Below are positions 56,674-64,000 of a stretch of DNA of 64,000 bases, in pieces. The notes under the pieces are model-generated. The model was given only the letters and a program-made list of their open reading frames with translations. It was not told the origin of the DNA and searched no databases. Made by a program: the position numbers and the translations under genes. Source of the DNA: Bacillus siamensis KCTC 13613 (GTDB lineage Bacteria > Bacillota > Bacilli > Bacillales > Bacillaceae); assembly GCF_000262045.1 (NCBI RefSeq), contig NZ_AJVF01000040.1, positions 186,001-250,000 on the forward strand, written 5' to 3'. The first letter of the stretch is position 1. The number at the start of each line of letters is the position of its first letter.

Positions 56674-57753
56674 ATGCTGAAGGAACTGTTTCTTAATTTG
56701 ACGATTTTAATCACATTTAATTATCTCTTCACCCTTCTTTTTAAAGAGTCGCTGTCGTATAAAGAAGACCGTCCGATGTTTCAATTACTGAAGGGGGCGG
56801 CTTGCGGGCTTTTAGGGGTTTTTCTGATTGCTTTCGGCTTTTCTTACTCTGATTCTATCATTGACCTCAGAAATATCCCGATTATCATCGCCGCTCTTTA
56901 CGGAGGCTGGGTGTCTACGGCAGTTGCCTTTGCGATTATCGTGGCAGGCCGTATCCTGATCAATTTCAATGCCAGCGCCATTTTTTCCATTGCAGCAGTC
57001 GGGATTATTGCCATACTTTCTGTGGCCGTCCTCAGAGGAAAAAAGCCGGATCGCAAAAAGGCGTTCGTTATGCTGCTTTTCTCAAACGTTATTTTCACCC
57101 TGACGCTGCTGTTGCTTGTGCCTGAACAGCCTGCCGGGACCCTCGTTTATTATTGGCTCATTTCCACTTTGGGCGGAATGCTGTCACTGTATATCATCAA
57201 ACACGAAGCCGATGCCCGCCTTTTATTCAAGAAATACAAGTTTCAAGCGAATTATGATTTTCTGACTGGGATTTTTAATAAGAGAAAGTTCGAGGAGATC
57301 TCGCGCCTCCTGTACGACCGGGCATCTCGATCAGCCTCATCTCAGCTTGCGCTTATTTATTTAGATATTGATCACTTTAAACAGATCAATGATCAATACG
57401 GCCATTATGAAGGTGATCAAGTGCTGAAAGAACTGGGGACGCGGCTGAGGTTCTTAATCAGCAGTTCTGATCCGTCAGCCCGTATCGGGGGCGAAGAATT
57501 TGCGGTGCTTATACCGAATTGCACGTATACAAAAGGGCTTCACCTCGCAGAAGAAATCAGGCAGACGATGGACGGGAACCCGATTCTGCTGACGAGCGGA
57601 GATACAATTTTCGTGACCGTTTCTATCGGCATCGCGCACTATCCGACCAATACGGGGGATCCGCAGACCCTGCCTCTGATCGCAGACCGGATGCTGTACA
57701 AAGCGAAAACCTCAGGACGCAATCAAGTGTGCAGCACTGAAAAAAAAGAATGA
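56674..57753 (+). CDS. dgcK: DgcK (YhcK), membrane diguanylate cyclase
   Basis: A 359-residue protein, the B. subtilis length. About six spans (5TM-5TMR_LYT sensor, residues 1-180) precede a GGDEF domain: DFLTGIFNKRKFEE, LDIDHFKQINDQYGHYEGD and the catalytic loop ARIGGEEFAVLIPN. It makes cyclic di-GMP. An RxxD inhibitory site is not obvious. ATG at 56674 with AAGGGTG upstream; the open frame begins earlier at 56569, but no site supports it. A long inverted repeat follows the stop. Confidence 0.9.
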   Translation: MLKELFLNLTILITFNYLFTLLFKESLSYKEDRPMFQLLKGAACGLLGVFLIAFGFSYSDSIIDLRNIPIIIAALYGGWVSTAVAFAIIVAGRILINFNASAIFSIAAVGIIAILSVAVLRGKKPDRKKAFVMLLFSNVIFTLTLLLLVPEQPAGTLVYYWLISTLGGMLSLYIIKHEADARLLFKKYKFQANYDFLTGIFNKRKFEEISRLLYDRASRSASSQLALIYLDIDHFKQINDQYGHYEGDQVLKELGTRLRFLISSSDPSARIGGEEFAVLIPNCTYTKGLHLAEEIRQTMDGNPILLTSGDTIFVTVSIGIAHYPTNTGDPQTLPLIADRMLYKAKTSGRNQVCSTEKKE

Positions 57754-57788
57754 TCGCCGCAGGGGGGAATCATTCTTTCTTTTCAGTG
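57734..57788 (+). terminator. Long inverted repeat at the end of dgcK
   Basis: CACTGAAAAAAAAGAATGAT pairs with ATCATTCTTTCTTTTCAGTG (one mismatch) around a 14-base loop, starting in the last dgcK codons. A T-rich tail makes it a plausible terminator. Confidence 0.6.
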
Positions 57789-57977
57789 ACAACGGCGCCC
57801 GCCTGGAAAACGGGAATCAGGCTGCCCTGATATTCGATACAAAGACAGGAGTTGTTGCATCCGCTTATCAACTTTATCATCTGCGCCGACCAGATCAGCG
57901 CGTCCTTTTCCGCATGAAATCCTGCTTTTTCGCGTCACTTTGACTGAAAACTGCTGCCTCACGTCTTTTCTACGTAA

Positions 57978-58316
57978 TCAGCCCGCCTCCTGCATAAGAA
58001 AGAGCGCTCTGCCGAAATCCGCAGCTTCTTTTTTCCAATAGTCGGCAAACATTTTAAAATAAGCAACGGTTTGAAATGTATCTGCATCAAAATCCCCGCC
58101 GACAATGTGCCAAATCAGCCTGGGCATAATCCGAAAACATTGCCAATGAAAGTTTCAATCCTTCCTCTCCGACTTTTTTGCGACAAATCCCCAGATAAAT
58201 GGATGACATACATTGATTCTGATAGTAATGGCTCGATTTCAAGCGGGATCATGGCATGAAGTAAGCAGCATGATCAAAATGAAGAGAAACAGACTCTTTA
58301 TAATCCGCAGCTTCAA
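57978..58316 (-). pseudogene. Decayed lipoprotein gene between dgcK and cspB
   Basis: Minus-strand remnant. A GGGAGGGAG site precedes a TTG at 58316 that opens a lipoprotein signal (MKLRIIKSLFL...MLLTSCHDP). The frame then stops, but the next frame continues (YLGICRKKVGEEGLKLSLA, MFSDYAQADLAH) and a third completes it (IVGGDFDADTFQTVAYFK, KKEAADFGRALFLMQEAG) to a stop at 57978. At least two single-base frame breaks are needed. B. subtilis has lipoprotein gene yhcJ here, but this text does not look like it. The rest of the 910-base gap 57754-58663 holds another short open stretch at 57770-57900 (minus) and the cspB leader. Confidence 0.55.
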
Positions 58317-58509
58317 GATGACCTACTCCCTCCCTATTTTTATTTGCAGTGCAGCACTGCACCATGCATTCGGGCTCATGATTAAGTTAAGGTTGTAGAG
58401 AGCGGCTTTTATGAGCTGCAAAATGTGCTGTTCAATCTCAGATCAGCCTTCCGTATCCGCGCGATTTCGACTTAAAAAATGTTATTTCAAAAAAAGTTAC
58501 ATTTAGCAG

Positions 58510-58538
58510 TTGTTTTTTCTCCGGATTACTGGTAGAGT
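58510..58538 (+). promoter_or_regulatory. Promoter of cspB
   Basis: TTGTTT (58510-58515) and TAGAGT (58533-58538), 17-base spacer. It leaves a 5' leader of about 120 bases, as usual for cold-shock genes. Confidence 0.6.
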
Positions 58539-58615
58539 AAAGGTAATTATTTTTGTTCGAACTATCTTTAAGAAGAAAGTTTTGCAAGAGTTTTCGTCTT
58601 GGAAGTTTGTTTTAG

Positions 58616-58864
<249 letters not shown>

Positions 58865-58871
58865 ATGTCTT

Positions 58872-58907
58872 AAAAAAACCTGCCGGTGCAAGCCGGCGGT
58901 TTTTTTA
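58872..58907 (+). terminator. Terminator after cspB
   Basis: AACC(T)GCCGG / CCGGC(G)GTT-type stem and a T7 run. Confidence 0.85.
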
Positions 58908-58910
58908 TAT

Positions 58911-58947
58911 CTAAAAGCTGTTTTGCCTATGCAAAACAGCTTTTTTA
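58911..58947. terminator. Terminator after yhcI
   Basis: AAAAGCTGTTTTGC / GCAAAACAGCTTTT stem with a CTAT loop, usable from both sides. Confidence 0.87.
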
Positions 58948-58949
58948 CA

Positions 58950-59897
58950 TCAGGTCGCAATATCCCGTTTTAAGAAGACGCCGAATGCGAGCGCCATAAA
59001 AATAATGAAGTAAATCACAAGCATCACAACCGAAAATGTCATCGTCATCCCCTCTACTAAAGGAGTACCGTTCATATATTGCGACAAATCCGTGTTCGCA
59101 AATAAAATATATTTCGTCCATTCAAATTTCGTGGCAAGAAATACAGTCGCCGTGTTGCCCATAACCAATAGAAAAATAGAAAATCCGACCGCTAATGAGC
59201 TGTTTCGGAATACTGCAGACAGCATAAACGCCATCGTCGCAAGCATAAAAGCGGAGACAGATTCATAGATATATGTTTTAGCGAGGAAAGCGATGATATT
59301 TTGCTCAAAAACATGGCCGTCTTTGTATACGAGATGAACATCAGCCGCAGTATCTCCGCCTGTACCGAAAAAGACCAATCCCAACAGAGCGGAGCCGGCA
59401 AATAAAATCACAAGCATCAGCAGTCCGAACAGCAGCACCGTCATATATTTAGATAGCAAAATCTGAAAACGGCTGAGCGGACGGATGGCCAGCAGCTTGA
59501 TCGTCCCCCAGTTGAACTCATTTGCCACGATGCCTGCTGCGATGATAATCGTGAACAGGCCGGTCAAAACCGTCATCATCGAAGAATCAGCTACGTATGA
59601 CCACACTGTGTACCCTGTATCCTCGGGGAGGTTATGATCCATACGGTATTCATTTATCGCGATATTCTGTTTCAGACTATCAATGACAGTCTGATTTCCG
59701 GTTTCCTTTATCTGCTGTTTCATTTCTTTGTTTGCACCCTGGAGCTCCTGCTTCCAATTTGGATTGGCGTCGCTCGAGGTGAAATGGTTTGACAGAAGTG
59801 CAAATCCGGTCATCGCAAGGCCTAAAATCACAATCATAGCCCACGTGCCGACACGGCTGAAGATTTTAATCCATTCATTATAGATCAGTTTAAGCAT
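58950..59897 (-). CDS. yhcI: YhcI, ABC transporter permease
   Basis: A 315-residue ABC-2 type permease with six spans (first at about 16-36; a large outer loop at 38-105; the rest from about 110). Cytoplasmic FNWGTIKLLAIRPLSRFQILLSKY is the coupling-helix segment seen in bacitracin-type (BcrB/LtnE) permeases. It is the membrane partner of YhcH, overlapping it by eight bases. Substrate unknown; antimicrobial peptide removal is a guess from the family. Confidence 0.87.
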   Translation of the reverse strand: MLKLIYNEWIKIFSRVGTWAMIVILGLAMTGFALLSNHFTSSDANPNWKQELQGANKEMKQQIKETGNQTVIDSLKQNIAINEYRMDHNLPEDTGYTVWSYVADSSMMTVLTGLFTIIIAAGIVANEFNWGTIKLLAIRPLSRFQILLSKYMTVLLFGLLMLVILFAGSALLGLVFFGTGGDTAADVHLVYKDGHVFEQNIIAFLAKTYIYESVSAFMLATMAFMLSAVFRNSSLAVGFSIFLLVMGNTATVFLATKFEWTKYILFANTDLSQYMNGTPLVEGMTMTFSVVMLVIYFIIFMALAFGVFLKRDIAT

Positions 59898-60807
59898 ATT
59901 GAGCCTCCTCTTTCGTCCCGCCGGTAATTTCCAGGAAACGGTCTTCTAAAGATTTTGTTATGATTTTCACTTCATATAAGCGGATATTTTCACGGACGAG
60001 AAGTGAAATCACATCAGGCACTTCCTGTTTTGACAGCTTGATCTCAAAGCCGTTTGTTTGCTTCACACAGTCAAACTGACTCAGGACGGCAAGCGCCTCT
60101 TCCCTTTGTTCAATATGGAAAAAGTATGTATCTTTTTCTTCTGTTCCTTCATCTCTTACCTTTTGAATATCAACAAGCTCTCCTTTTTGCAAAATGCCGA
60201 TTCGATCGCACATCAATTCCATTTCGGACAGCAGATGGCTCGAGACGATAACCGCCATTCCTTTTTCCCGTGTCAGCTTTTTCAGATGGTCTCTGATTTC
60301 CCTGATACCGGCGGGATCAAGGCCGTTTGTCGGTTCATCCAGAATCAGCACCTTCGGGTTATGCAGCAGACTCTGAGCAAGGCCGAGGCGCTGTCTCATC
60401 CCGAGAGAATAGGTCTTTACTTTGTCATGAATTCTGTCCTGTAATCCGACGAGCTCGATGACCTCATCTATTTTTTCTTTCGTAACGCCTTTTACCATTC
60501 TTGCGTACTGCTGTAAATTTTTATAGCCGCTCAGGAATTTGTACAGCTCCGGGTTTTCCACGATGGCTCCGACGTGCCTGACCGCTTTTGCATAGTTTTT
60601 CGTAATGGATTCCCCGCAGATTACGATGTCTCCCTGAGACAGTTTCATTAATCCGACCATCATTCTGATCGTTGTCGTTTTCCCCGCTCCGTTCGGCCCT
60701 AAAAATCCAAACACTTCGCCTGCCCGGACGGAGAAGCTCAGATCATGAATAATCGTTCGTCCTTTAATCGTTTTCTTTACCTGTTGCAATTCCAATACCG
60801 TTTCCAA
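59890..60807 (-). CDS. yhcH: YhcH, ABC transporter ATPase (BcrA type)
   Basis: A 305-residue ATPase: Walker A GFLGPNGAGKTTTIRMM, Q-loop VGAIVENPELYKF, signature YSLGMRQRLGLAQ, Walker B VLILDEPTNGLDP, switch SSHLLSEMELMCDRI, plus a C-terminal extension of about 90 residues as in BcrA/LtnF. It energises YhcI. TTG start directly after the yhcG stop (TAATTG). Probably cotranscribed from the YhcF-controlled promoter at 62699-62727. Confidence 0.88.
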   Translation of the reverse strand: METVLELQQVKKTIKGRTIIHDLSFSVRAGEVFGFLGPNGAGKTTTIRMMVGLMKLSQGDIVICGESITKNYAKAVRHVGAIVENPELYKFLSGYKNLQQYARMVKGVTKEKIDEVIELVGLQDRIHDKVKTYSLGMRQRLGLAQSLLHNPKVLILDEPTNGLDPAGIREIRDHLKKLTREKGMAVIVSSHLLSEMELMCDRIGILQKGELVDIQKVRDEGTEEKDTYFFHIEQREEALAVLSQFDCVKQTNGFEIKLSKQEVPDVISLLVRENIRLYEVKIITKSLEDRFLEITGGTKEEAQYA

Positions 60808-61524
60808 TTAGAATCCCCCTTCTTTTTCGTACGCCTGCAGAATGCTTTTATACCATTGCAGTACGGACATTCCTTCCTGCTCCCTGAGCTCTTCGACTTC
60901 ACGCCGTTCAGCGATTTTCCCTTTTCTGAACACCATCACTTCGTCCAAAAGCGTCTCAATCTCATCGATCTCATGTGTGGCGATGACTACGATCTGACTG
61001 TCAAAATCAATATACGATACGAGACTGTTGACGATTGACTCCCGGACCGCCGGATCCAGACCGGAAAACGGCTCATCCAGCAGAATGACGGATGCTTTTC
61101 TCGACAGGGCCAGGACGATTTTCAGCCTGCCCCGGCTGCCTTTAGACAGCTCTTTTATTTTCTGCTCCGCTGAGAGATTCATTTCCGATAATAGATTCCG
61201 TGCTTTCTCCAGCTGAAAATCCGGGAATTGTGAATGATAAAATGTGAGCATATCACCGACAGTCGTCCGGGCGAAAAACGTATCATGTTCGGTTAAATAA
61301 GCCGTACGAAAAAGCATTTTCCGGCTTACGGCACGTCCGTCGATCCGAACAGCGCCCGAGGTGGGAAATGCAAGCCCGGCAAGCATTTTCAGCGTTGTTG
61401 ATTTACCGCTTCCGTTCGGTCCTAATATTCCGTAGATCTTACCCGGAGACAATGAAAATGATACATCGCTGACTGCGAGCCTGCGGCCGTATTTTTTTGT
61501 AACGTGTTCAAAATCAAGATTCAT
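60808..61524 (-). CDS. yhcG: YhcG, ABC transporter ATPase (YtrB type)
   Basis: A 238-residue ATPase: Walker [18 protein letters not shown], unusual signature [15 protein letters not shown], Walker [14 protein letters not shown], switch [15 protein letters not shown]. The LSKG signature is that of the YtrB/EcsA-like group paired with GntR regulators. Partner of permease YhcE. ATG at 61524, nine bases after GGAGG, overlapping yhcF by 11 bases; the longer frame to 61584 lies inside yhcF without a site. Confidence 0.88.
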   Translation of the reverse strand: MNLDFEHVTKKYGRRLAVSDVSFSLSPGKIYGILGPNGSGKSTTLKMLAGLAFPTSGAVRIDGRAVSRKMLFRTAYLTEHDTFFARTTVGDMLTFYHSQFPDFQLEKARNLLSEMNLSAEQKIKELSKGSRGRLKIVLALSRKASVILLDEPFSGLDPAVRESIVNSLVSYIDFDSQIVVIATHEIDEIETLLDEVMVFRKGKIAERREVEELREQEGMSVLQWYKSILQAYEKEGGF

Positions 61525-61891
61525 CGTCTGCTTCCTCCGCATATTGTTTGATCCCGTCGAGCATTTCTTCAGGAGATAACCCAAGCTCCGCCATTTCCTG
61601 AATAAAGCGTTTGAATACGTCTTTTGTCAGCCTGTCTTTCAGCTCCTCTTTCAGATCGGGTCTTTCAGCTATAAAGGTTCCCTGTCCTCTTCTCGTTTCC
61701 ACGATCCCCAGCCTTTCCATTTCACTGTACGTTCTTTGTATCGTATTCGGATTCACTTTCATCTGCACGGCCATCTCTCTTACGGACGGCAGTTTGTCAC
61801 CCGGCGAAAGCTCGTTTCGAATCAGCCGGTAATATACACGGTCGGCAATTTGCAGATAAATCGGCTTTGATGATTGAAATTCATGCTTCAT
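61514..61891 (-). CDS. yhcF: YhcF, GntR/YtrA-family repressor
   Basis: A 125-residue regulator: winged helix ([48 protein letters not shown]) with a short helical C terminus, as in the YtrA subfamily that controls ABC transporter operons from within. ATG at 61891 seven bases from GAGGT; another at 61894 overlaps the yhcE stop (TAATG). The likely target is the inverted repeat at 62685-62708 over the operon promoter. Confidence 0.9.
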   Translation of the reverse strand: MKHEFQSSKPIYLQIADRVYYRLIRNELSPGDKLPSVREMAVQMKVNPNTIQRTYSEMERLGIVETRRGQGTFIAERPDLKEELKDRLTKDVFKRFIQEMAELGLSPEEMLDGIKQYAEEADDES

Positions 61892-61893
61892 CA

Positions 61894-62661
61894 TTACACC
61901 TCAACCTTGCGATTCAGCATTATTGAGGCCAGCGCGAGACAGAGCGCCGCAAGCACAATCACGGCCAGGAAGCTGAAAAGCGAGATGTGGACGGCCTTCA
62001 GCTCCATCGTCCAGCCGGCCAATTTTGTATAATGAAATTCAAAATTCGCATACACTTTTACCGGCCATAAATCATGTTGAGATGAAGTGAAAGGCGTAAT
62101 GAGTTTATCGTCAATATAGGCCCAGACAAACGCAAGCACGATGCAGATCACCCAGCGGAGAACGGGGAAATGTTTTAACGAGTGAAAAACAGTCCAAAAT
62201 ACGGCCACGATCACAGATAAGTACGCTGAGCTGATCAGCAGGTAAGCATTCAGTCCTGTTAATGTGCCGGCCAGGGGAATGGTGTGTTCCAGCGCTCCTT
62301 TTGCAGCAAGCATCCGGTACATCCAAATACCGTAGCCGGTCAGCGCCAGCTGCCCGATAAACTGATACAGCAGTGAGGCCATCAGCTTGGAAGCCAGCAG
62401 ATAAAACCCGCCATTCGGATTGTAAAGCCACAGCTGATTTTTCCCTTCTTTGTGGAGGTGATAGTACATAAAAAGCGGCGCCACAAGAAATTGAAAAAAC
62501 CCCATTGCCGCAAAAAAGCCGAAAATGACGAGCGGTTCTTTCTGACGGACAGCAATAACGTGGGCTGCCGCCGCCCAGAAGATCATGCCGCAAACCCAAA
62601 CCGCCAGCCAGACCCATGAAACCTTCGCATCTTTTTTCAGCAGACCTAAAAACGATGTCAT
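61894..62661 (-). CDS. yhcE: YhcE, ABC transporter membrane subunit
   Basis: A 255-residue protein with six hydrophobic spans (about 12-32, 44-62, 88-108, 125-150, 165-185 and 228-248), of the type paired with YtrB-like ATPases. First gene of yhcE-F-G-H-I. Start ATG at 62661 with GGAGAG upstream; a frame start at 62676 is less supported. Substrate unknown. Confidence 0.8.
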   Translation of the reverse strand: MTSFLGLLKKDAKVSWVWLAVWVCGMIFWAAAAHVIAVRQKEPLVIFGFFAAMGFFQFLVAPLFMYYHLHKEGKNQLWLYNPNGGFYLLASKLMASLLYQFIGQLALTGYGIWMYRMLAAKGALEHTIPLAGTLTGLNAYLLISSAYLSVIVAVFWTVFHSLKHFPVLRWVICIVLAFVWAYIDDKLITPFTSSQHDLWPVKVYANFEFHYTKLAGWTMELKAVHISLFSFLAVIVLAALCLALASIMLNRKVEV

Positions 62662-62684
62662 TCTTTCTCTCTCCATTCGGGACC

Positions 62685-62708
62685 AGTGTATGAGTCACAT
62701 AGTACACT
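62685..62708. promoter_or_regulatory. Candidate YhcF operator
   Basis: AGTGTA, 12 bases, TACACT: an inverted repeat covering the -10 hexamer of the yhcE promoter. Its form suits a YtrA-like dimer. Confidence 0.6.
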
Positions 62709-62727
62709 AGATCATTGCAAATTACAA
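62699..62727 (-). promoter_or_regulatory. Sigma-A promoter of yhcEFGHI
   Basis: TTGTAA (62722-62727) and TACTAT (62699-62704) with 17 bases between on the minus strand, 38 bases before the yhcE start. Confidence 0.7.
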
Positions 62728-62737
62728 TATCTTCAAT

Positions 62738-62777
62738 AAAAAAAGACAAATCCGCTCTTATGCAGATTTGCCTTTTC
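62738..62777 (-). terminator. Terminator after yhcC
   Basis: GGCAAATC / GATTTGTC stem (one G-U) followed by TTTTTTT on the minus strand. Confidence 0.8.
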
Positions 62778-62779
62778 CG

Positions 62780-63151
62780 TTACTTCTTTTTGTTTTTTAA
62801 GGAGAGCAGCGCATCACGATAGCTGCTATCCTGCATTTTGCCGCCGCTTTCGGGATCTGTTGTTTCCTGATCCGTCTCAGAAGTCTTGAACTTCTGAAGC
62901 GCCTGACGGTACACATCATCGCCCATTGTATTCTTTTTCTCGCGGGGAGATTCAGATTTTACAACGACGGGAACATGCTCGGCTGAGCGTTCCTCGGCCG
63001 GATCATGCTTTTCCGGCTGTTCGGCTGTAGTGCCGATCGCTTCTCTCTTTTCTTCTTTGACATCCTGTCCTGCAGAAGTGCTGCGGACATTGAATGTGAT
63101 AAGAAGTGCAATCACAATGACAGCAGCAATAACCGCTATAATAATGGCCAT
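62780..63151 (-). CDS. yhcC: YhcC, small single-span membrane protein
   Basis: A 123-residue protein: membrane helix at 2-20 (AIIIAVIAAVIVIALLITF), then a charged, Pro/Glu-rich linker, and two copies of a short motif near the end (DVYRQALQKFK and SSYRDALLSLK). Matches B. subtilis YhcC (124 residues) in place and length. Function unknown. It lies 12 bases after yhcB. Confidence 0.8.
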   Translation of the reverse strand: MAIIIAVIAAVIVIALLITFNVRSTSAGQDVKEEKREAIGTTAEQPEKHDPAEERSAEHVPVVVKSESPREKKNTMGDDVYRQALQKFKTSETDQETTDPESGGKMQDSSYRDALLSLKNKKK

Positions 63152-63163
63152 ATAACCCTCTCC

Positions 63164-63697
63164 TTACTGTCGTCCGGCAGTTAAATTACCTGTGACCTGG
63201 CTGACACGTCTGCCAAGCGCACGGCCTAATTGAAGGCCTTCTTCCGTCATCAGCACATCGCTGTCAACCGGGCATGTGACGCCCGCGCCGTAGTAAGAAC
63301 CGTACAGCGCATTTTCAGGAACGTTGCCGGGAAGACCGACAACAATCATGCCTTGGTGAAACATAGGAGTGATCAGATTGTGCATTGTCATTTCTAATCC
63401 GCCATGGGTTGTCGCAGTCGTACAGAATACGGCGCCGACTTTATCAATCAGCTCGCCCTCAGCCCACAAATAGCCGAGTCTGTCGATCCACGCTTTTAAG
63501 CCTGAACTGATGGTGCCGAAGTGTCCAGGGCATCCCCAGATAATCGCATCCATGTCTTTCAGCTTGCGGATGTCGGCTTGATCGACATGGTCAATCAAGA
63601 CTTCAGCATCAGCGTTTTCACTTGCTCCTTCCGCAATGGCTTCGGCAAGGTATTTTGTGTGTTCGCCTTCACTATCGTACACTACGTAAATTTTCAT
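63164..63697 (-). CDS. yhcB: YhcB, WrbA-like NAD(P)H:quinone oxidoreductase
   Basis: A 177-residue flavodoxin-fold protein. FMN phosphate loop [15 protein letters not shown] at the N terminus, [21 protein letters not shown] and [18 protein letters not shown]. It likely reduces quinones by two electrons. AGGAGG-like site before the ATG at 63697; 24 bases follow the yhcA stop, so yhcA-yhcB-yhcC form one unit. Confidence 0.85.
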   Translation of the reverse strand: MKIYVVYDSEGEHTKYLAEAIAEGASENADAEVLIDHVDQADIRKLKDMDAIIWGCPGHFGTISSGLKAWIDRLGYLWAEGELIDKVGAVFCTTATTHGGLEMTMHNLITPMFHQGMIVVGLPGNVPENALYGSYYGAGVTCPVDSDVLMTEEGLQLGRALGRRVSQVTGNLTAGRQ

Positions 63698-63721
63698 TCA
63701 GGAAACCTCCCATTCAGATGA

Positions 63722-64000
63722 TTAAGATTCCTTCACTTCTTTAGGGGCCGGAAGCAATGACAGCTCCTCTTTTTTCTTCGCCCGCTGTTTGTCTTTCCGT
63801 ACGTCACGCAAGAACAGGCTCAAGACTACACCGATAACCGCAAAGATCGTCGCCCACATAAACGCGTCATTAATTCCCATAACGTTGGAATTAAGTGAAG
63901 CCGTTTTGTAGAGATAGGCATAAACGGTTTGTTTCGCCGCATCAAGCGACATGTTCATGTTGACCATTAAATTCGAAACCGCACTTTGGAACGACTGCAT
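63722..64000 (-). CDS. yhcA: YhcA, DHA2 multidrug MFS transporter, C-terminal fragment
   Basis: The last 92 residues of a gene that continues past the right edge. It shows the terminal span of an EmrB/QacA-type transporter (AFMWATIFAVIGVVLSLFL) followed by a basic and then acidic cytoplasmic tail. B. subtilis YhcA, a 14-span drug:H+ antiporter relative, occupies this place. The Met at position 64000 is internal to the protein, not its start. Confidence 0.8.
   Translation of the reverse strand: MQSFQSAVSNLMVNMNMSLDAAKQTVYAYLYKTASLNSNVMGINDAFMWATIFAVIGVVLSLFLRDVRKDKQRAKKKEELSLLPAPKEVKES

Noticed and set aside
57770..57900. An open minus-strand stretch with protein-like text ending TEKKE
   Set aside because: It is cut off by a stop upstream, has no start signal, and its end is part of the dgcK inverted repeat; kept only as a remark in the pseudogene entry.
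62111..62749. A 212-codon frame overlapping yhcE in another frame on the same strand
   Set aside because: The yhcE frame has the membrane pattern and the ribosome site; this one is Arg/Cys-rich and runs through the promoter.

Overview
The window is chromosomal DNA of a Bacillus of the B. subtilis group, most likely B. velezensis or B. amyloliquefaciens. Gene content, protein lengths and gene order follow the B. subtilis 168 segment from yheH/yheI (here bmrDC) to yhcA, read on the opposite strand. Signals include AGGAGG-type ribosome sites, frequent GTG and TTG starts, sigma-A, sigma-D, sigma-E and ECF promoters, and a hairpin terminator after almost every unit. I see no rRNA, tRNA, CRISPR array, prophage or insertion sequence. 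Gene names rest on recall of B. subtilis families and on synteny; no search was run.

Layout. 1-5 kb: the bmrCD drug exporter with a leader peptide and attenuator, the stress protein gene nhaX, a divergent TetR regulator/membrane-protein pair where B. subtilis has nhaC, and D-amino-acid transaminase. 5-14 kb: polysaccharide deacetylase, sirtuin deacetylase, an MscS-type channel, glycerophosphodiesterase, paired fluoride exporter subunits, CBS-domain membrane protein YhdT, an orphan ketosynthase with Ser for the catalytic Cys, and an aminotransferase. 14-19 kb: cueR, the putative Mg2+ exporter yhdP, plsC, and the sigM-yhdL-yhdK envelope-stress operon. 19-26 kb: two amino-acid transporters, an SDR enzyme, citrate synthase CitA and its regulator CitR, and autolysin LytE. 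26-34 kb: alkaline phosphatase, SpoVR, a multi-repeat MscS-like protein, NsrR, autolysin LytF and small proteins. 34-45 kb: the yhcYZ two-component system with azoreductase, phosphoglucomutase, and the glycerol regulon glpP-glpFK-glpD with two antiterminator hairpins and a cre site. 45-55 kb: the yhcW-yhcX pair, CBS protein, pseudouridine synthase, sortase SrtD and its wall-anchored substrate YhcR, and spore-related proteins. 55-64 kb: cystine transporter, diguanylate cyclase, a decayed lipoprotein gene, cspB, the yhcEFGHI ABC operon, and yhcC, yhcB and yhcA.

Working together. Cell-envelope maintenance dominates: sigM and its anti-sigma partners, lytE and lytF, pgcA, plsC, and sortase with its substrate. 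Carbon and phosphorus supply (glp genes, phoA, yhdW) forms a second group.

Main departures from the B. subtilis plan: loss of nhaC and yhcJ from their usual places; gain of the YmcC-like/PksA-like pair and the PksF-like ketosynthase, which are the two types of gene missing from the bae (bacillaene) cluster of this species group as I recall it; a short YhcR without its nuclease half; a two-LysM LytE; a likely one-base slip at the cueR start; and matching hairpin-bridged ribosome sites in front of the paralogues yhdP and yhdT.
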